Origin: Sympetrum striolatum
Taxonomy: Eukaryota > Arthropoda > Insecta > Odonata > Libellulidae
Assembly: GCA_947579665.1 (NCBI GenBank)
Contig: OX388345.1
Coordinates: 70,795,454 to 70,859,453, forward strand
Reading direction: 5' to 3'
Length of the DNA stretch: 64,000 bases
Positions 1 through 9,650 of this stretch are shown piece by piece. The position numbers and the translations under genes were made by a program. Every line of letters starts with the position of its first letter. Position 1 is the first letter of the stretch. Under the pieces are notes generated by a model. It was not told the DNA's origin and searched no databases. It worked only from the letters and a program-made list of their open reading frames with translations.

Positions 1-1490
1 TGAAATATTCTGGATATGTTGCTGACACAGATACTTTTGGAATTTTTCAATAGCATATACTTATTCTATTTGTTATTTACCGTAACCCATTTACAAGCTT
101 CTACTCTCCTAAGCTGTACCCTAGATTGGGAGCTTCTGTATTGTATTGCTTAAATGGATATGAAGTCCAAATTGATGAAGATGATAATAAAGCTGTTGTT
201 GTTTAACACAATTCCCTTAATTAATACCCCTCTCTTCGAGATATTGCTTCAGAAAATGTTGTTTACTAATTTCATTTGGACGCCCGGGGCGTCATCTGCC
301 CGGGGCGGGTTTCGCTAATTGCCGCAATACATAGAGGCATAATTAAAAGCTCTTAGACTGGGACGCAGTCTTTTGCCGCCCACACTTCGTCCTGCCCTTT
401 CCGATCCCTCCCGTATCGTGATCTATCCGAGCGACCCTTTGCGTAACAAGTAGTCTCCGATGACGCAGTACCATTCGAGGGAAGCTAAATAAATGTTTGA
501 TATCACGCTTGTGTTGAATCTTTACTTTATAGCTATTGCGTTTCACATAAGGGACATAAAGTGGACTTCTATTGCACGCAATTTCCATTTTATACTCTCG
601 AATTCAATTTGTTTAATCTAAATTCTCCTACAGTAGTTCTAGTACTGAGTCAAAACGGTGAAAGAGATATTGCGTAAGGATATGCTCGTCGAGAAAGTCT
701 AGAACGTATTGATTATAAATGCAATCGAATTAATTAATCCGTGTTTCTTAGTCTGTGATGCTCGAGCCCCTGTAGTGAATGAAAATCAGATATATTTGCA
801 ACTTAGCGTGAGCTAACTTGTTAGGAGTTAATCAAGCAGTGTGATAGAGCTAGCAGGTTAATAGGCCAAGAACAACTGACTTCTATTTAGCTAACAATTT
901 TTTTTCGTCATGTCAACATCAAAATTAAAAAAATAGAACATTTGGCGAAGTCGAAATAAACAAACGTGAAGGTGGTTATATTAATCTGTAAATTAAGATC
1001 ATAAAATGATTGGTTATAAGCCGAATTTTTATAGATCAATCCATCGGCTTGTCCTCGGATGCATCACATTAAAGTGGTCCTCTATTGGTGAAATTGCGAA
1101 AATGGAGGTTGTGCTTGAAAGTATCTTTTGCAGATTTGTTATTGTTAGTAACAGCAACAGCAAAACGTGCAATTTGATGTCCATAGTTATATGCCTTATT
1201 TGATTGCTCCAGGACGCGATAATTGCTTCATATAGGTATTGTGCCTTTGTAATCCCTTACAGGCATCATTATTATATAAATACAAATTGTATATCTATAC
1301 CTCCTTTAAATCTATTATTATTTTAGTATTCTCTAATAACATCTTAACTTAATCGGTCGACTTAGGTTAAAATCATTGATTCACATTTTTCCAAGAACGA
1401 AGGTATCATATCTTTTAAGGCAGCGATGTTTTTTTATTACAAAACTTGCACGGTCTTATCTTAGAACGGTAGCGTCACATTCTTACTCAT
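1..1490. other. Gene-free AT-rich stretch
   Basis: I see no supportable gene. Open frames are at most 81 codons and resemble nothing. The DNA is AT-rich with scattered CpGs. The only local structure is the small GC-rich palindrome described separately near 280-307. Confidence 0.6.
279..307. repeat. GC-rich palindrome with duplicated core
   Basis: A GACGCC/GGCGTC palindrome with a 3-base centre lies at 279-293. Its inner 10-mer GCCCGGGGCG (282-291) is repeated directly at 298-307, a period of 16. It is an isolated GC-rich island in AT-rich DNA. No function is inferred. Confidence 0.5.
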
Positions 1491-2110
1491 TCAATCTTCA
1501 GGTCCCTCCTTACACTTATGTGTTAAGATCATTATATGCTCTCCTTTTGTCCATTCTCTCATGTTGGCTCCCCTTCTTATGGATTCTTACTTTTCTCTTT
1601 CTTCAGGTCTTTAGCTCACCCCATTTATTCCTCCATCTCTTCCTATCGTCCTTCCAAACTTCGTTACGGCCCCTTTTAGCTTTTATCTCTTTCTTTTCTC
1701 TCGTCCTTTCTATCGCTGACTGTACCTCTTTCATTCTTCTACTTTCAGAACTTCTCTACTCTTTTGTAAACGCCTAAAAACGGTCTTTCTGTGTCTCTTC
1801 TGCTTTCTGTTTGTCTTTTCTTAATCCTGTGTTACTTTCACCGCACTTGTTTTCGTGTGCTCACCTTTCACCCCTTTCTCCCCCTTTCACTTTTCCCTTT
1901 AACTTATTTACGTCATTCTCCTTTGTGAAATTTTTATCCTTTTCGTTACTCCTCCCTAGTTTTATTTTACCTCATTTTTTGGTTTTTCTCTTCATCGTCT
2001 CGTATTCTCCTGTTTCCCAAATTTTCTTTTCCTCACGCCCGCATTAAAATACCTTTCACTTTTAGTCTTGCTCTCCCTCGCCCCTGTGTTCTGTACCCAG
2101 CCTCCTCATC
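1490..2110. repeat. Polypyrimidine-rich tract
   Basis: About 600 bases with a strong C+T excess on the + strand, made of irregular CTTT/CTCC runs rather than a simple repeat. The bias suppresses stop codons containing purines, which explains the Leu/Ser/Phe/Pro-rich open frames at 1376-1777 and 1811-2047. I read those as compositional artefacts, not genes. A decayed pyrimidine microsatellite or an intronic pyrimidine tract would both fit. Confidence 0.55.
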
Positions 2111-2489
2111 TCTCATTTGCGTTCATTAATAGGAGATGAGTCGTTTTTTCCCATTCTCTCGGTGTCCGGTTTCATTTTTAACAAACCGAATTTTCCATCA
2201 GTTTCTCATATCAATGGTGGTTTTACTTATTAATGGAGTTCATAGTTAATGCCTATTGTTGGTCGTCGATCAGCGAAACTTTGTTTTTTTCTATTGATTC
2301 GGCTAATAAGAGAATTCTTCGGAAATCAAATTTAATTATTCAAAATGCGGAATGGCGGATGGAATATAAACCGAACTAAATGAGATTGGAGATAATTACA
2401 TTCGATAAAGAGGTTAAAAATGCCTATTGTAGATTTGTGAATTTATGATTTACCTAGAATAATATTGGATGATTGCTTGTGAACAATTG

Positions 2490-3065
2490 CCTTTTCTATC
2501 TTACGCATTACAATCTATAGATTTGCGCAGATGTTTCATCCCCCCCCCCTCTTCTTTGTTCATGTATTATTGTTTCGAGTCATTTTTTTATATTATAGTC
2601 ATTGATTTTTCGTATCCATAACGTTTTTTAATCTTTTCATTCCATATTTCCTTTTACTCTTGCTTTGATTACCGTACATCTTAACGTCATTGACGACTGG
2701 TGAGTTGGAAGAATTACTATCAATCACATTACTATCTATAGATTTGCGTAGTTTTTTCTCTACTTTCCTTATGAGGATATTCTTGTTGTGAATTTTTTTC
2801 TTATGCTTTACTCCTAGATTTTTGGTATTCACGACTTTTCTAACCTTGTATCTCACTAATCTATGTACATCTATATAATAAAACGTCACAGCCTAACATC
2901 ACCGTCGATAGGTTTGATAGAAGAAGGCAGTTTACGATCTCCCTAGAATTCAAATATGTCACTAACCTTCTCTTTCTCTATATTTATTTAATCTTATATT
3001 AATAACGTAATAGCTTACCACCATTGTCAACAGGTTAGACAAACATTGACATTTCAAATCTTTAT
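2490..3065. repeat. Degenerate internal duplications
   Basis: Two pairs of related segments sit here. One is CTATAGATTTGCG, at about 2515 and again at about 2738. The other is an approximately 60-bp segment at about 2883-2942 that resembles one at about 3004-3062 (shared AACGT, an AGC-TA-CA-CA pattern, and AGGTT-GA), 121 bp apart. A run of ten C (2540-2549) lies inside. The 96-codon minus-strand open frame across this stretch is lysine/asparagine-rich with no recognisable domain. It looks like an old, strongly diverged tandem array. Confidence 0.35.
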
Positions 3066-3154
3066 CACCCCTTATATATTCCTTTATTATTTCAACAATT
3101 AGCATCACTTTTAAGTAGGTATGACCTGAGGGCCATGATTAATCCTCGATCTAG

Positions 3155-3480
3155 ACCATCAGTATTCTGCACAACCGCTATTCCTTCTCTCCTACGTTCT
3201 CCTCTTCCTTTCCAATTCTCCATTCCCTTCCATCTCCTTTCTCCAACCAGTTCTCCTCTTCCTTTCCTCCTCCCAGATTCCACCTTCCAACTTCCCACCC
3301 ACCTCACCAGAGGCCTCCTGTGCCGCCACCCTCACAACATTCTCCCTCCCTCCTTCCCTTCCATCCATCTTCCCCCACTCCTTCTCGTTCCCGCAAGGCA
3401 AATCGCCCGCCACCTCTTCTGCCCGCGCACTTCCCTCTCCTCCCCCCCACTCCCCGCTCGATCCAGTCCCTCCCCGACCC
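3155..3480. repeat. Second polypyrimidine-rich tract
   Basis: More than 300 bases composed mostly of CTTCC, CTCC and TTCC blocks. The 188-codon ATG-started frame at 3135-3701 runs through it and encodes Pro/Ser/Leu-rich low-complexity protein with no domain. All frames on both strands are unusually open here because the strand bias removes stops. I therefore do not call a gene. Confidence 0.55.
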
Positions 3481-5060
3481 GCGATAGAGGAAACAGTACA
3501 GCTGCGACTTCCAAACCGTCGGGTGTTGATGCGTGCCGAGCGTCGCGATCTCCAACTGCCATGCCGGTCCCAGCCGTTGTAGCTTCATTTTCTGCCCACA
3601 AAACCGCAAGGAGGAGTCCGTCTTCCCATAACCCGCAATCCGGGACCACCGCGACTTCTCCAGCGAGGACCGATAGGAAGCAGGCCGAGGGAAAGTCTTA
3701 GGGATAAGTCTCCGGGAGGACCTAAGACTCGCACCGAGCTAGTTGGTCTTAATCGGCGGCAACTTCCAAGGCCTTGGGCCGAGGAGTGGCTCTCCACCCG
3801 CGACGGGGAACGTTCTCGCAAAAGGTGAAAACTTTGCCGACTTTTGTATCGTGTTGTGTGTGTAAGGTGGACGTGGTTCCGCGTCAGTTGTGTTTTCCAG
3901 GGTGTGGTGTGTCCCTATCGTTTGTGTACCCCGATAAAGGAACGTCCTCCGAGGTGGAGGCGGGATCGGTACTTTGCTGAAACGTTTTCGTACTTAGTGT
4001 TGGAAAGAAAGTGTTACGCCGACTGTTGATCGTCGGAAATACCGGAGGGTTCCCGGAAGATCGATTGCTGCCCGTGGAGGAGGCGGGACGTCACCGCATA
4101 CTTTCTTCTCTTCCTTTCCGAGAAACATCTCTCCAAGATTCGCCTCAAGTAACCGCCCACCCCCCGCTTTCGGAGAACCTCTCTCGTAATCTCGCAATTT
4201 TAATACTCGATAAATTTTCCCCTCTGTGTTTTGTGCATCTCATTTTTAGCACCTCCCAGACCTCGTCTGGTTCAGTGTTACCCCCAGCTCTCTCGCTTAA
4301 GAATCTTTCTCTCCCTTTCCTCTCCTCATTGCCTGCTGAAAATCCACCTTTGTTTGCTTGCCACCTGCCTGCATCTGCCTGATTTAGTGTTTTATAACCT
4401 TCTTCTGCATCCTGAGAGCAAGAGGCCACCAAATCCGGCATCTTTTTACAATTACCTCTCTTGCACTCACTCATATCTCCTCCCAGAGACTGCCTGCGTA
4501 TATGTTTGTCGCAGAACTGGTTGTTTCCAGTGATTGTTATGACCTTGCCTGCTCGGTAGTGGATGAGTTAACCACGTCTGCCCTCTCCCCTCCCCAACTT
4601 TAGCTTTGCGTTCGCATCCTCTTTCTTTCCTCTTTCTCCTCTCTCTTTATCACCATTTCTCTCTTAACACTCTGCGGCCTCCGGCCTCCGCCGACCTCAA
4701 GCATGTTCTGCTATCACCAGTGGGAGACGTGGCACCCCGCGGATGCATGTAAGTAACCGTTGGGTGCCTCTTGTATTTACTGTTTCGCCTACGTCCGTCC
4801 TTTTACCCTGTCCCAATACTTATTGTGTTTTGGTGTCAGTATCGATGTGTGTTTTATTGGGGCGTGGCATTTTGCGACCGAAAAGCGATGGTTACTTTGT
4901 TGATTTTCGTGTCCCCCACCTATCGGTGTCACCCAAGAGTTGTGGAGGCGCGTTGTGGATGTGCGGTGATTAATGCCGCCCGGGGCTTACGCGTGGGCGA
5001 GCCGATTATCTCGTCTCGAGATCTTTTCCCCTTTTTTAGTTGCGTGTTTGGAAGAGTGCT
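3480..5060. promoter_or_regulatory. CpG-rich block, candidate promoter/5' leader
   Basis: About 1.5 kb with clearly higher G+C and many CpGs compared with the AT-rich flanks. It includes TCAGTT at 3884-3889, matching the arthropod initiator core TCAGT, and a further pyrimidine tract at about 4575-4670 just upstream of the candidate start codon at 4703. Position, composition and the donor site downstream fit a promoter plus 5' untranslated leader. No TATA box at a suitable distance and no clear downstream promoter element were found, so the promoter call is inference. Confidence 0.3.
4703..4748 (+). CDS. Candidate first coding exon (partial, unknown gene)
   Basis: ATG at 4703 has A at -3, a favourable animal initiation context. 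It opens a frame of 15 full codons, MFCYHQWETWHPADA, plus one base (T), and is followed directly by GTAAGT (4749-4754), a perfect consensus splice donor. Read without splicing, the frame stops two codons later (TGT AAG TAA), so the donor would be needed. Upstream lies a CpG- and pyrimidine-rich leader-like stretch. I do not recognise the peptide and assign no product. No matching second exon was found in the window, which could mean a long first intron. A short ATG frame next to a GTAAGT can also arise by chance, so this is a hypothesis to test. Confidence 0.3.
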
Positions 5061-5124
5061 GGTTTTGCGACTGGAGCTAGGATTGCTGCTTTTTTTCCTT
5101 TTTTATCTAGGAGTTGAGTTCTAA

Positions 5125-5750
5125 GTGCTAAATCTCTGTGTATAGTTCTGGAAGATGAGTACTTAATGTAAAAACTACTTTAATTTATTCTCGTTTTCTT
5201 TTCGTGCGCTGAAAAAAGTTATTATTTTTTGTTTATTTTCGTTTTTAGTGAGTAATTATAAAATTTTTGAGGCAGAATATATTTTAAATCATCGTTTATT
5301 AAAGTATGATGTTATGGCGAAAATATTATTCTGATCTCGTAATTCCGCATTGAATTCTTTGTGGAAATATCATAGGAATGTATATTATTGCATTCTCTTT
5401 ACATTATCGCAAATCGCCTCTTGTGATGTAAAATAATATTTTTTCATTCAGTTTTTTTAATATCATACTCGCATATTAGCTACATATAACTATATTTCTC
5501 CTAGGAAAAGTAGATAATGAATGTTTTCGAGGCTGAAATGCGGCGGTTTTCCATCATTTCAGTTGTGGCTTTGTAAATATAATACTATGAAAGAAGTTGA
5601 CTATTGCCAAGATTACCGCATTGATTCGTTTCAGTGATATTTTTATTCCTTACATGGGGGAAATGCATGATATCGTTGATAAGGTGAAAATTCAGATTAA
5701 ATTTACAGAATTGAAACTGAAAGCATATTTCCTTCTTCATGAAAGGAATA
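5125..5750. other. Gene-free AT-rich stretch
   Basis: Very AT-rich with long T and A runs. There is no open frame of interest and no structure I could pick out. If the exon at 4703 is real, this would be the start of its first intron. Confidence 0.5.
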
Positions 5751-5751
5751 T

Positions 5752-6012
5752 AGGAATTTATATTTTTATTATTTTATAAAAATCATCCAACTTCCCATTC
5801 CTTAACTATTCGGTATACCTCCTACTGCGATTGTGCTAGTCTTTTGTTAATTGAAGAAATGAAAAATATAGAAGTTTTCCTATATTCAGATAATCCATAT
5901 ATGTGTGTATTTTTTTATTATTATACACAATCCAACATTCCATTCCCTAAACTATTTGGCATACCTCCTGCTACGCTAATACTACATTCTTGTGTTAAAT
6001 GGAGTAACTGGC
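5752..6012. repeat. Tandem duplication, about 145-bp unit
   Basis: A segment beginning TCCAAC-TTCC-CATTCC at 5786 is repeated from 5931. The copies share CCATTCC, CTA..ACTATT.GG, ATACCTCCT.CT and a GTTAA..GAAG/GGAG end over about 75 bp. The offset is 145 bp, and the T-rich sequence before each copy is also related. The copies differ at many positions, so the duplication is old. Two units only; no function inferred. Confidence 0.6.
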
Positions 6013-6289
6013 GATAAAAAACAAAGGGGATATCTCGCTGAGAAATTGCGATCCATTTCTAAAACTCCCAATTTTACTCTTCGACAAGTTCCTCCCTGTA
6101 AATTGCAAGCGCTGACTTCTATCACCTCGTACTTTCACCATCCAGATTCCTTCGCGGTAGTAATATCGTAAAGCGTTTCGAATCCTATTCGCGACAATTC
6201 CTCTCTTCCATTTAATCGGAGATGAAGTAAATTGCCACGGTCCATCGGCTCCAATCAGGAGCGACATGCGTCTGCTGCCAATTGGGAGG

Positions 6290-6660
6290 TTTAATGACCC
6301 GCGTCATATTCCCGCCGTTAATCCTGATTAGCGGCGATCTTCCGTACTCCCGCCGTGGGAAACGCTAACCGCACCTGCGCCGACGTTGAAAAAAAAGGCG
6401 GGGAATAAATTGAAGAGCGTGCGGTCTGGAAGCGTAACTGCGGTGTCGGGTGTACTCTCTAGCGCTGGCGTCTCGCCGCATTCATTCCTTTTCTCGTGTG
6501 ATACACTGGAGTTTATATGCGGAGTGCAGAGTTACGCTTCCTCGTCGGGATGTGTGTTTGTGGGACAAGGAGGCTCGTTTTCGTCGCATTCCGGGCTCTT
6601 CGACGTGCCTCCTCGCTCAAACTCCTTGTTGACTTTTTAAATTTATTGGATTTTTAGCGA
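6290..6660. promoter_or_regulatory. CpG-rich block with hairpin
   Basis: CpG density is raised over about 370 bases between AT-rich flanks. An inverted repeat with 10-base arms, one mismatch and a 2-base centre sits at 6314-6335; it contains TAATCC and GATTA, the core recognised by K50 homeodomains. ATGACCCGCGTCAT just upstream (about 6294-6307) is a near-palindrome. The open frames (84 and 60 codons) show no domain. A regulatory block is one explanation; this is inference. Confidence 0.25.
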
Positions 6661-8100
6661 TTATCGCTGAAAAAAGATCAATTCGGTATGTTTTTCGTTA
6701 ACGCAGAAAAATTAATTCCGATTTTAGTTATGTTTTTGTCACGATGAAAATTATATTTTGTTTTTTGCTACCTTCGACATTATATTGGTTTATTGACTTA
6801 TAAAAAATAAGCACTTTTTATGAAAAATCCGTAAAATTGTTTATTACTTAGATCCGGGATACTCAAGCTGGTGCCCGGATCGACCTTGCGCAGTGCCCGC
6901 CAAGCTTCGGTAAAAAGACTTTTTTTTATTTGCTACAGCAGTATTTCTTGTGATAGCACTAGCGAGGATGGAGTGGTGGTCCTGCGGGGAAGGGGTCGCA
7001 AACTTGGTTGGTCAGGTCTTGGGCTTCGTAAATATCGAGAGTGATGACGTTACTAAACTTTATCCCTCTTATCGCCTCTGCCCATATTAACAAGAAGCGT
7101 TTCTATGTCATATTTTGTTTATAAGGCGAATGTGAAGATTCAGCTCGGCTTATCAGGATATCAAATTCCCCGTAATCAATGACTAATTGCTGCTTTTCTA
7201 AACGCAGCGGTGCACATGCAGCGAAAACCTTCATACCAGGATTTATTCTCCGTAATCAAATCTTCTTCGGAGATAAAGAATTTCTCACGTTGTGAGGTTG
7301 TGATGAATTTATATGTGTTTCAATTTTCTCGATCTTATTTACCAAGGAGCGTTATTTTAACGGCCTACGGTTAGCTTGTAAAATATTAATATTGCCAAGG
7401 GATGGCTTAAATATCAACCTGGACGGTGATGCTATGTGGTGCCTGCTTCGCTTTCTGTGAAATGCCCTTGGGTGCCCCGGCATCAAAAAAGGTTTAGTAC
7501 CACGGACTTAGATAATTATATTTTGTGAAATGATTCCTCAGATAATGAATACTCGTAACAGCACTAGTTTCTTTATGGATTTGGCATATAAATCAGGAAG
7601 TATCTAAGATGTGAGAATGGATATTAACTGTCATGTAGTAAATTAAAAGTACTGTTTTAAGTATGCTTAATTATAACGATTTTAATTTTTCTTTAGCAAT
7701 TAACTTGTTTAGGTTCTGATGTAAAAAGAACGTAATGCTTCTTCTTTGGACGATTTCCCCAATTTCATAAACAGCAAAATTATGCAAACGCTTTTCATAT
7801 TGGAGTAAGTCTCCAGCCACACGTCGACAGACACTTTTCAGGTATTAATTTTAAAATAACGATTTTCTTGATCTATATCCTGATCGTATATCTAAAAAAA
7901 AAAACAAAGATTATATATCCCTATTCAGAACGGCTTCCAAATAGACTAATAGACTATTTCCCTCTACTGATTCGTCGGACATAGACAATATGATCTGAAG
8001 TCCAAACGTCTAAAACTTCTCGGAACATAATTAAGCAATCCTCCTATAACTTCCTTTCGATCAATTTTTTTCCCGCATAAGGTCATTTCCTTCATCCAGT
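6660..8100. other. Gene-free stretch with one small palindrome
   Basis: AT-rich DNA without a supportable gene. GATCCGGG (6851-6858) pairs perfectly with CCCGGATC (6874-6881) around a 15-base loop. A run of about ten A lies near 7894-7904. Nothing else stands out. Confidence 0.5.
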
Positions 8101-8540
8101 CATGGAAAATCGCTTCTCATGAATCGCTCACGGCGATTATCCATCCGCTCTCCGATTGAAATCCCCATCGTTTTGAGAAAGCGATTCGAGGAATTCGCGC
8201 TCACGCACGCGGTAAAATTCCCCCCTTTGCAGACGAAGCAGGAAATATTCCGCAAGAATGCAACAGGGACCGCAGGAACCTCTTTATTGCACCCTGTAGC
8301 ATTTGGTGGCAGGAATTCGAAGAAGGCGCCAATTTAAGCGGAAGTGCGCAACGGAGATGCTACAGCTTCCGAGAAAGTCTGGTGCAGATCGAGCCTCGCT
8401 TGATCCCTAAGGGCATTCCCCTCCCGCCTTATCTCATCCCCCTTTCGTAAGTGCTGCCTCCGGGCAATTCGACGCCCCCGACATTGCGTCGACGCGATGT
8501 TAACGGCACTCCGTCTCCGGGGAATTTAATGCGGGAACAG
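8100..8540. other. CpG-rich block, no recognisable gene
   Basis: GC-raised island in AT-rich DNA. A 72-codon ATG frame (8119-8337) is Arg/Lys-rich with no domain and no splice-site arrangement that would make it a convincing exon. Possibly a regulatory or conserved non-coding element; not demonstrable from one sequence. Confidence 0.3.
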
Positions 8541-8924
8541 AATTGTTCTAAGGCAGTGCAGATTATTATGATTGTTCATCCTGTTAATCATTGCCTTCCA
8601 TGAATTAATTATTTGACATCTTTAGGGAAGTCTCTCTATTTAAATGGCAACATTTTTGTTGTGGTTATCATATTGTATGCTTCAGGACGCAGGATGGGAA
8701 TCTTTAGATGACAGGAGATTTAAACAGCCGCTACATTTCCTTCATAAATTCAAAAGAGAAATGTTTCTTCGAAGAGATTACAGGAGTGTTACGCCAGATT
8801 ATGCGTTCTTACCATTATATTGGTCATTTTGATGATTTGAGGAGAACTTAATTAACCCTAGGAATCCTAAAATATTAGAATTCTGATCGTGATTGAACTT
8901 GTGTAAGAAACTACTACTCATGGA

Positions 8925-9030
8925 GCAACGATGTTGTACCTACGTGGACGCACTTGAAAATAGTCCTACGGGATTGGGAATCGATCCCGGATCTCCCAAT
9001 TGACGGTCTTTGGATCCCGATTTTCATCTC
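8925..9030 (-). mobile_element. Possible tRNA-derived SINE relic
   Basis: Read on the minus strand, GGGATCGATTCC (about 8975-8990) is close to the RNA polymerase III B-box consensus GGTTCGANTCC, and the surrounding sequence resembles the T-arm and anticodon-arm side of tRNA-like SINE heads. No convincing A box was found at the right distance and no tail is visible. It is a weak call; the motif could be coincidental. Confidence 0.25.
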
Positions 9031-9124
9031 GTGGACCCCCAGTTTTTCCCCTGACATGGACCCCTGTAAATCCATATGGACTCCTGGGGTTCCTTACGAA
9101 CCACTTTGGGAATCTATAGTATTA

Positions 9125-9650
9125 CTGTTTAAATGAATAATTGGAGCCGGAAAGCTGTATTGCGAATGAAGGAACAGAGAATACGATGTTGAACTCAAAA
9201 ATAGTACAAGAGGTGAATGAAATTACCAAAAGAAGTGTAGGCAGAATATTGCTCGATTTTAAGAATATGCGGAAGCACTTGAGCAAGAAGATGAGAATTG
9301 TTGCCACTTCCCCAATATCTCCAATTGTTTCGACTTCCGTGATATCCCCTTTTAGCCAGATGAGCAGCAAGTTTATGTTTCGCCGAGATCTCTTGTATTC
9401 CGTCACGCCCCGCACGCCTGTTTGGACGATGAGTGTCTCGTTGTCCGTGCACGCTGTAAACAAGCAATAAAGAGAGCTCTGACGCCAGATGCAATTTTTC
9501 TCGGTTTATTTACCAAAAGGAGATTAGATAGAAAATACAGCTCTGGATTGGTTACGGACAGAAATGTGTTTGCAGGCATTCTAGCGAAATACTCCCCGGG
9601 ATGTAAACGGGTGAAATGGAAAAATTTACAAAATTATCGATCCCCTTGAT
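9125..9650. other. Overlapping open frames on both strands, no recognised gene
   Basis: Frames of 109 and 75 codons on + and of 113 and 99 codons on - overlap here. None matches a family I know, and opposite-strand frames are open over the same bases, which argues for chance or for an eroded element. It carries no recognisable transposase or reverse-transcriptase motif. Confidence 0.25.

Noticed and set aside
3135..3701. 188-codon ATG frame as a gene
   Set aside because: Pro/Ser/Leu-rich low-complexity product of a polypyrimidine tract; four other frames are open over the same bases.
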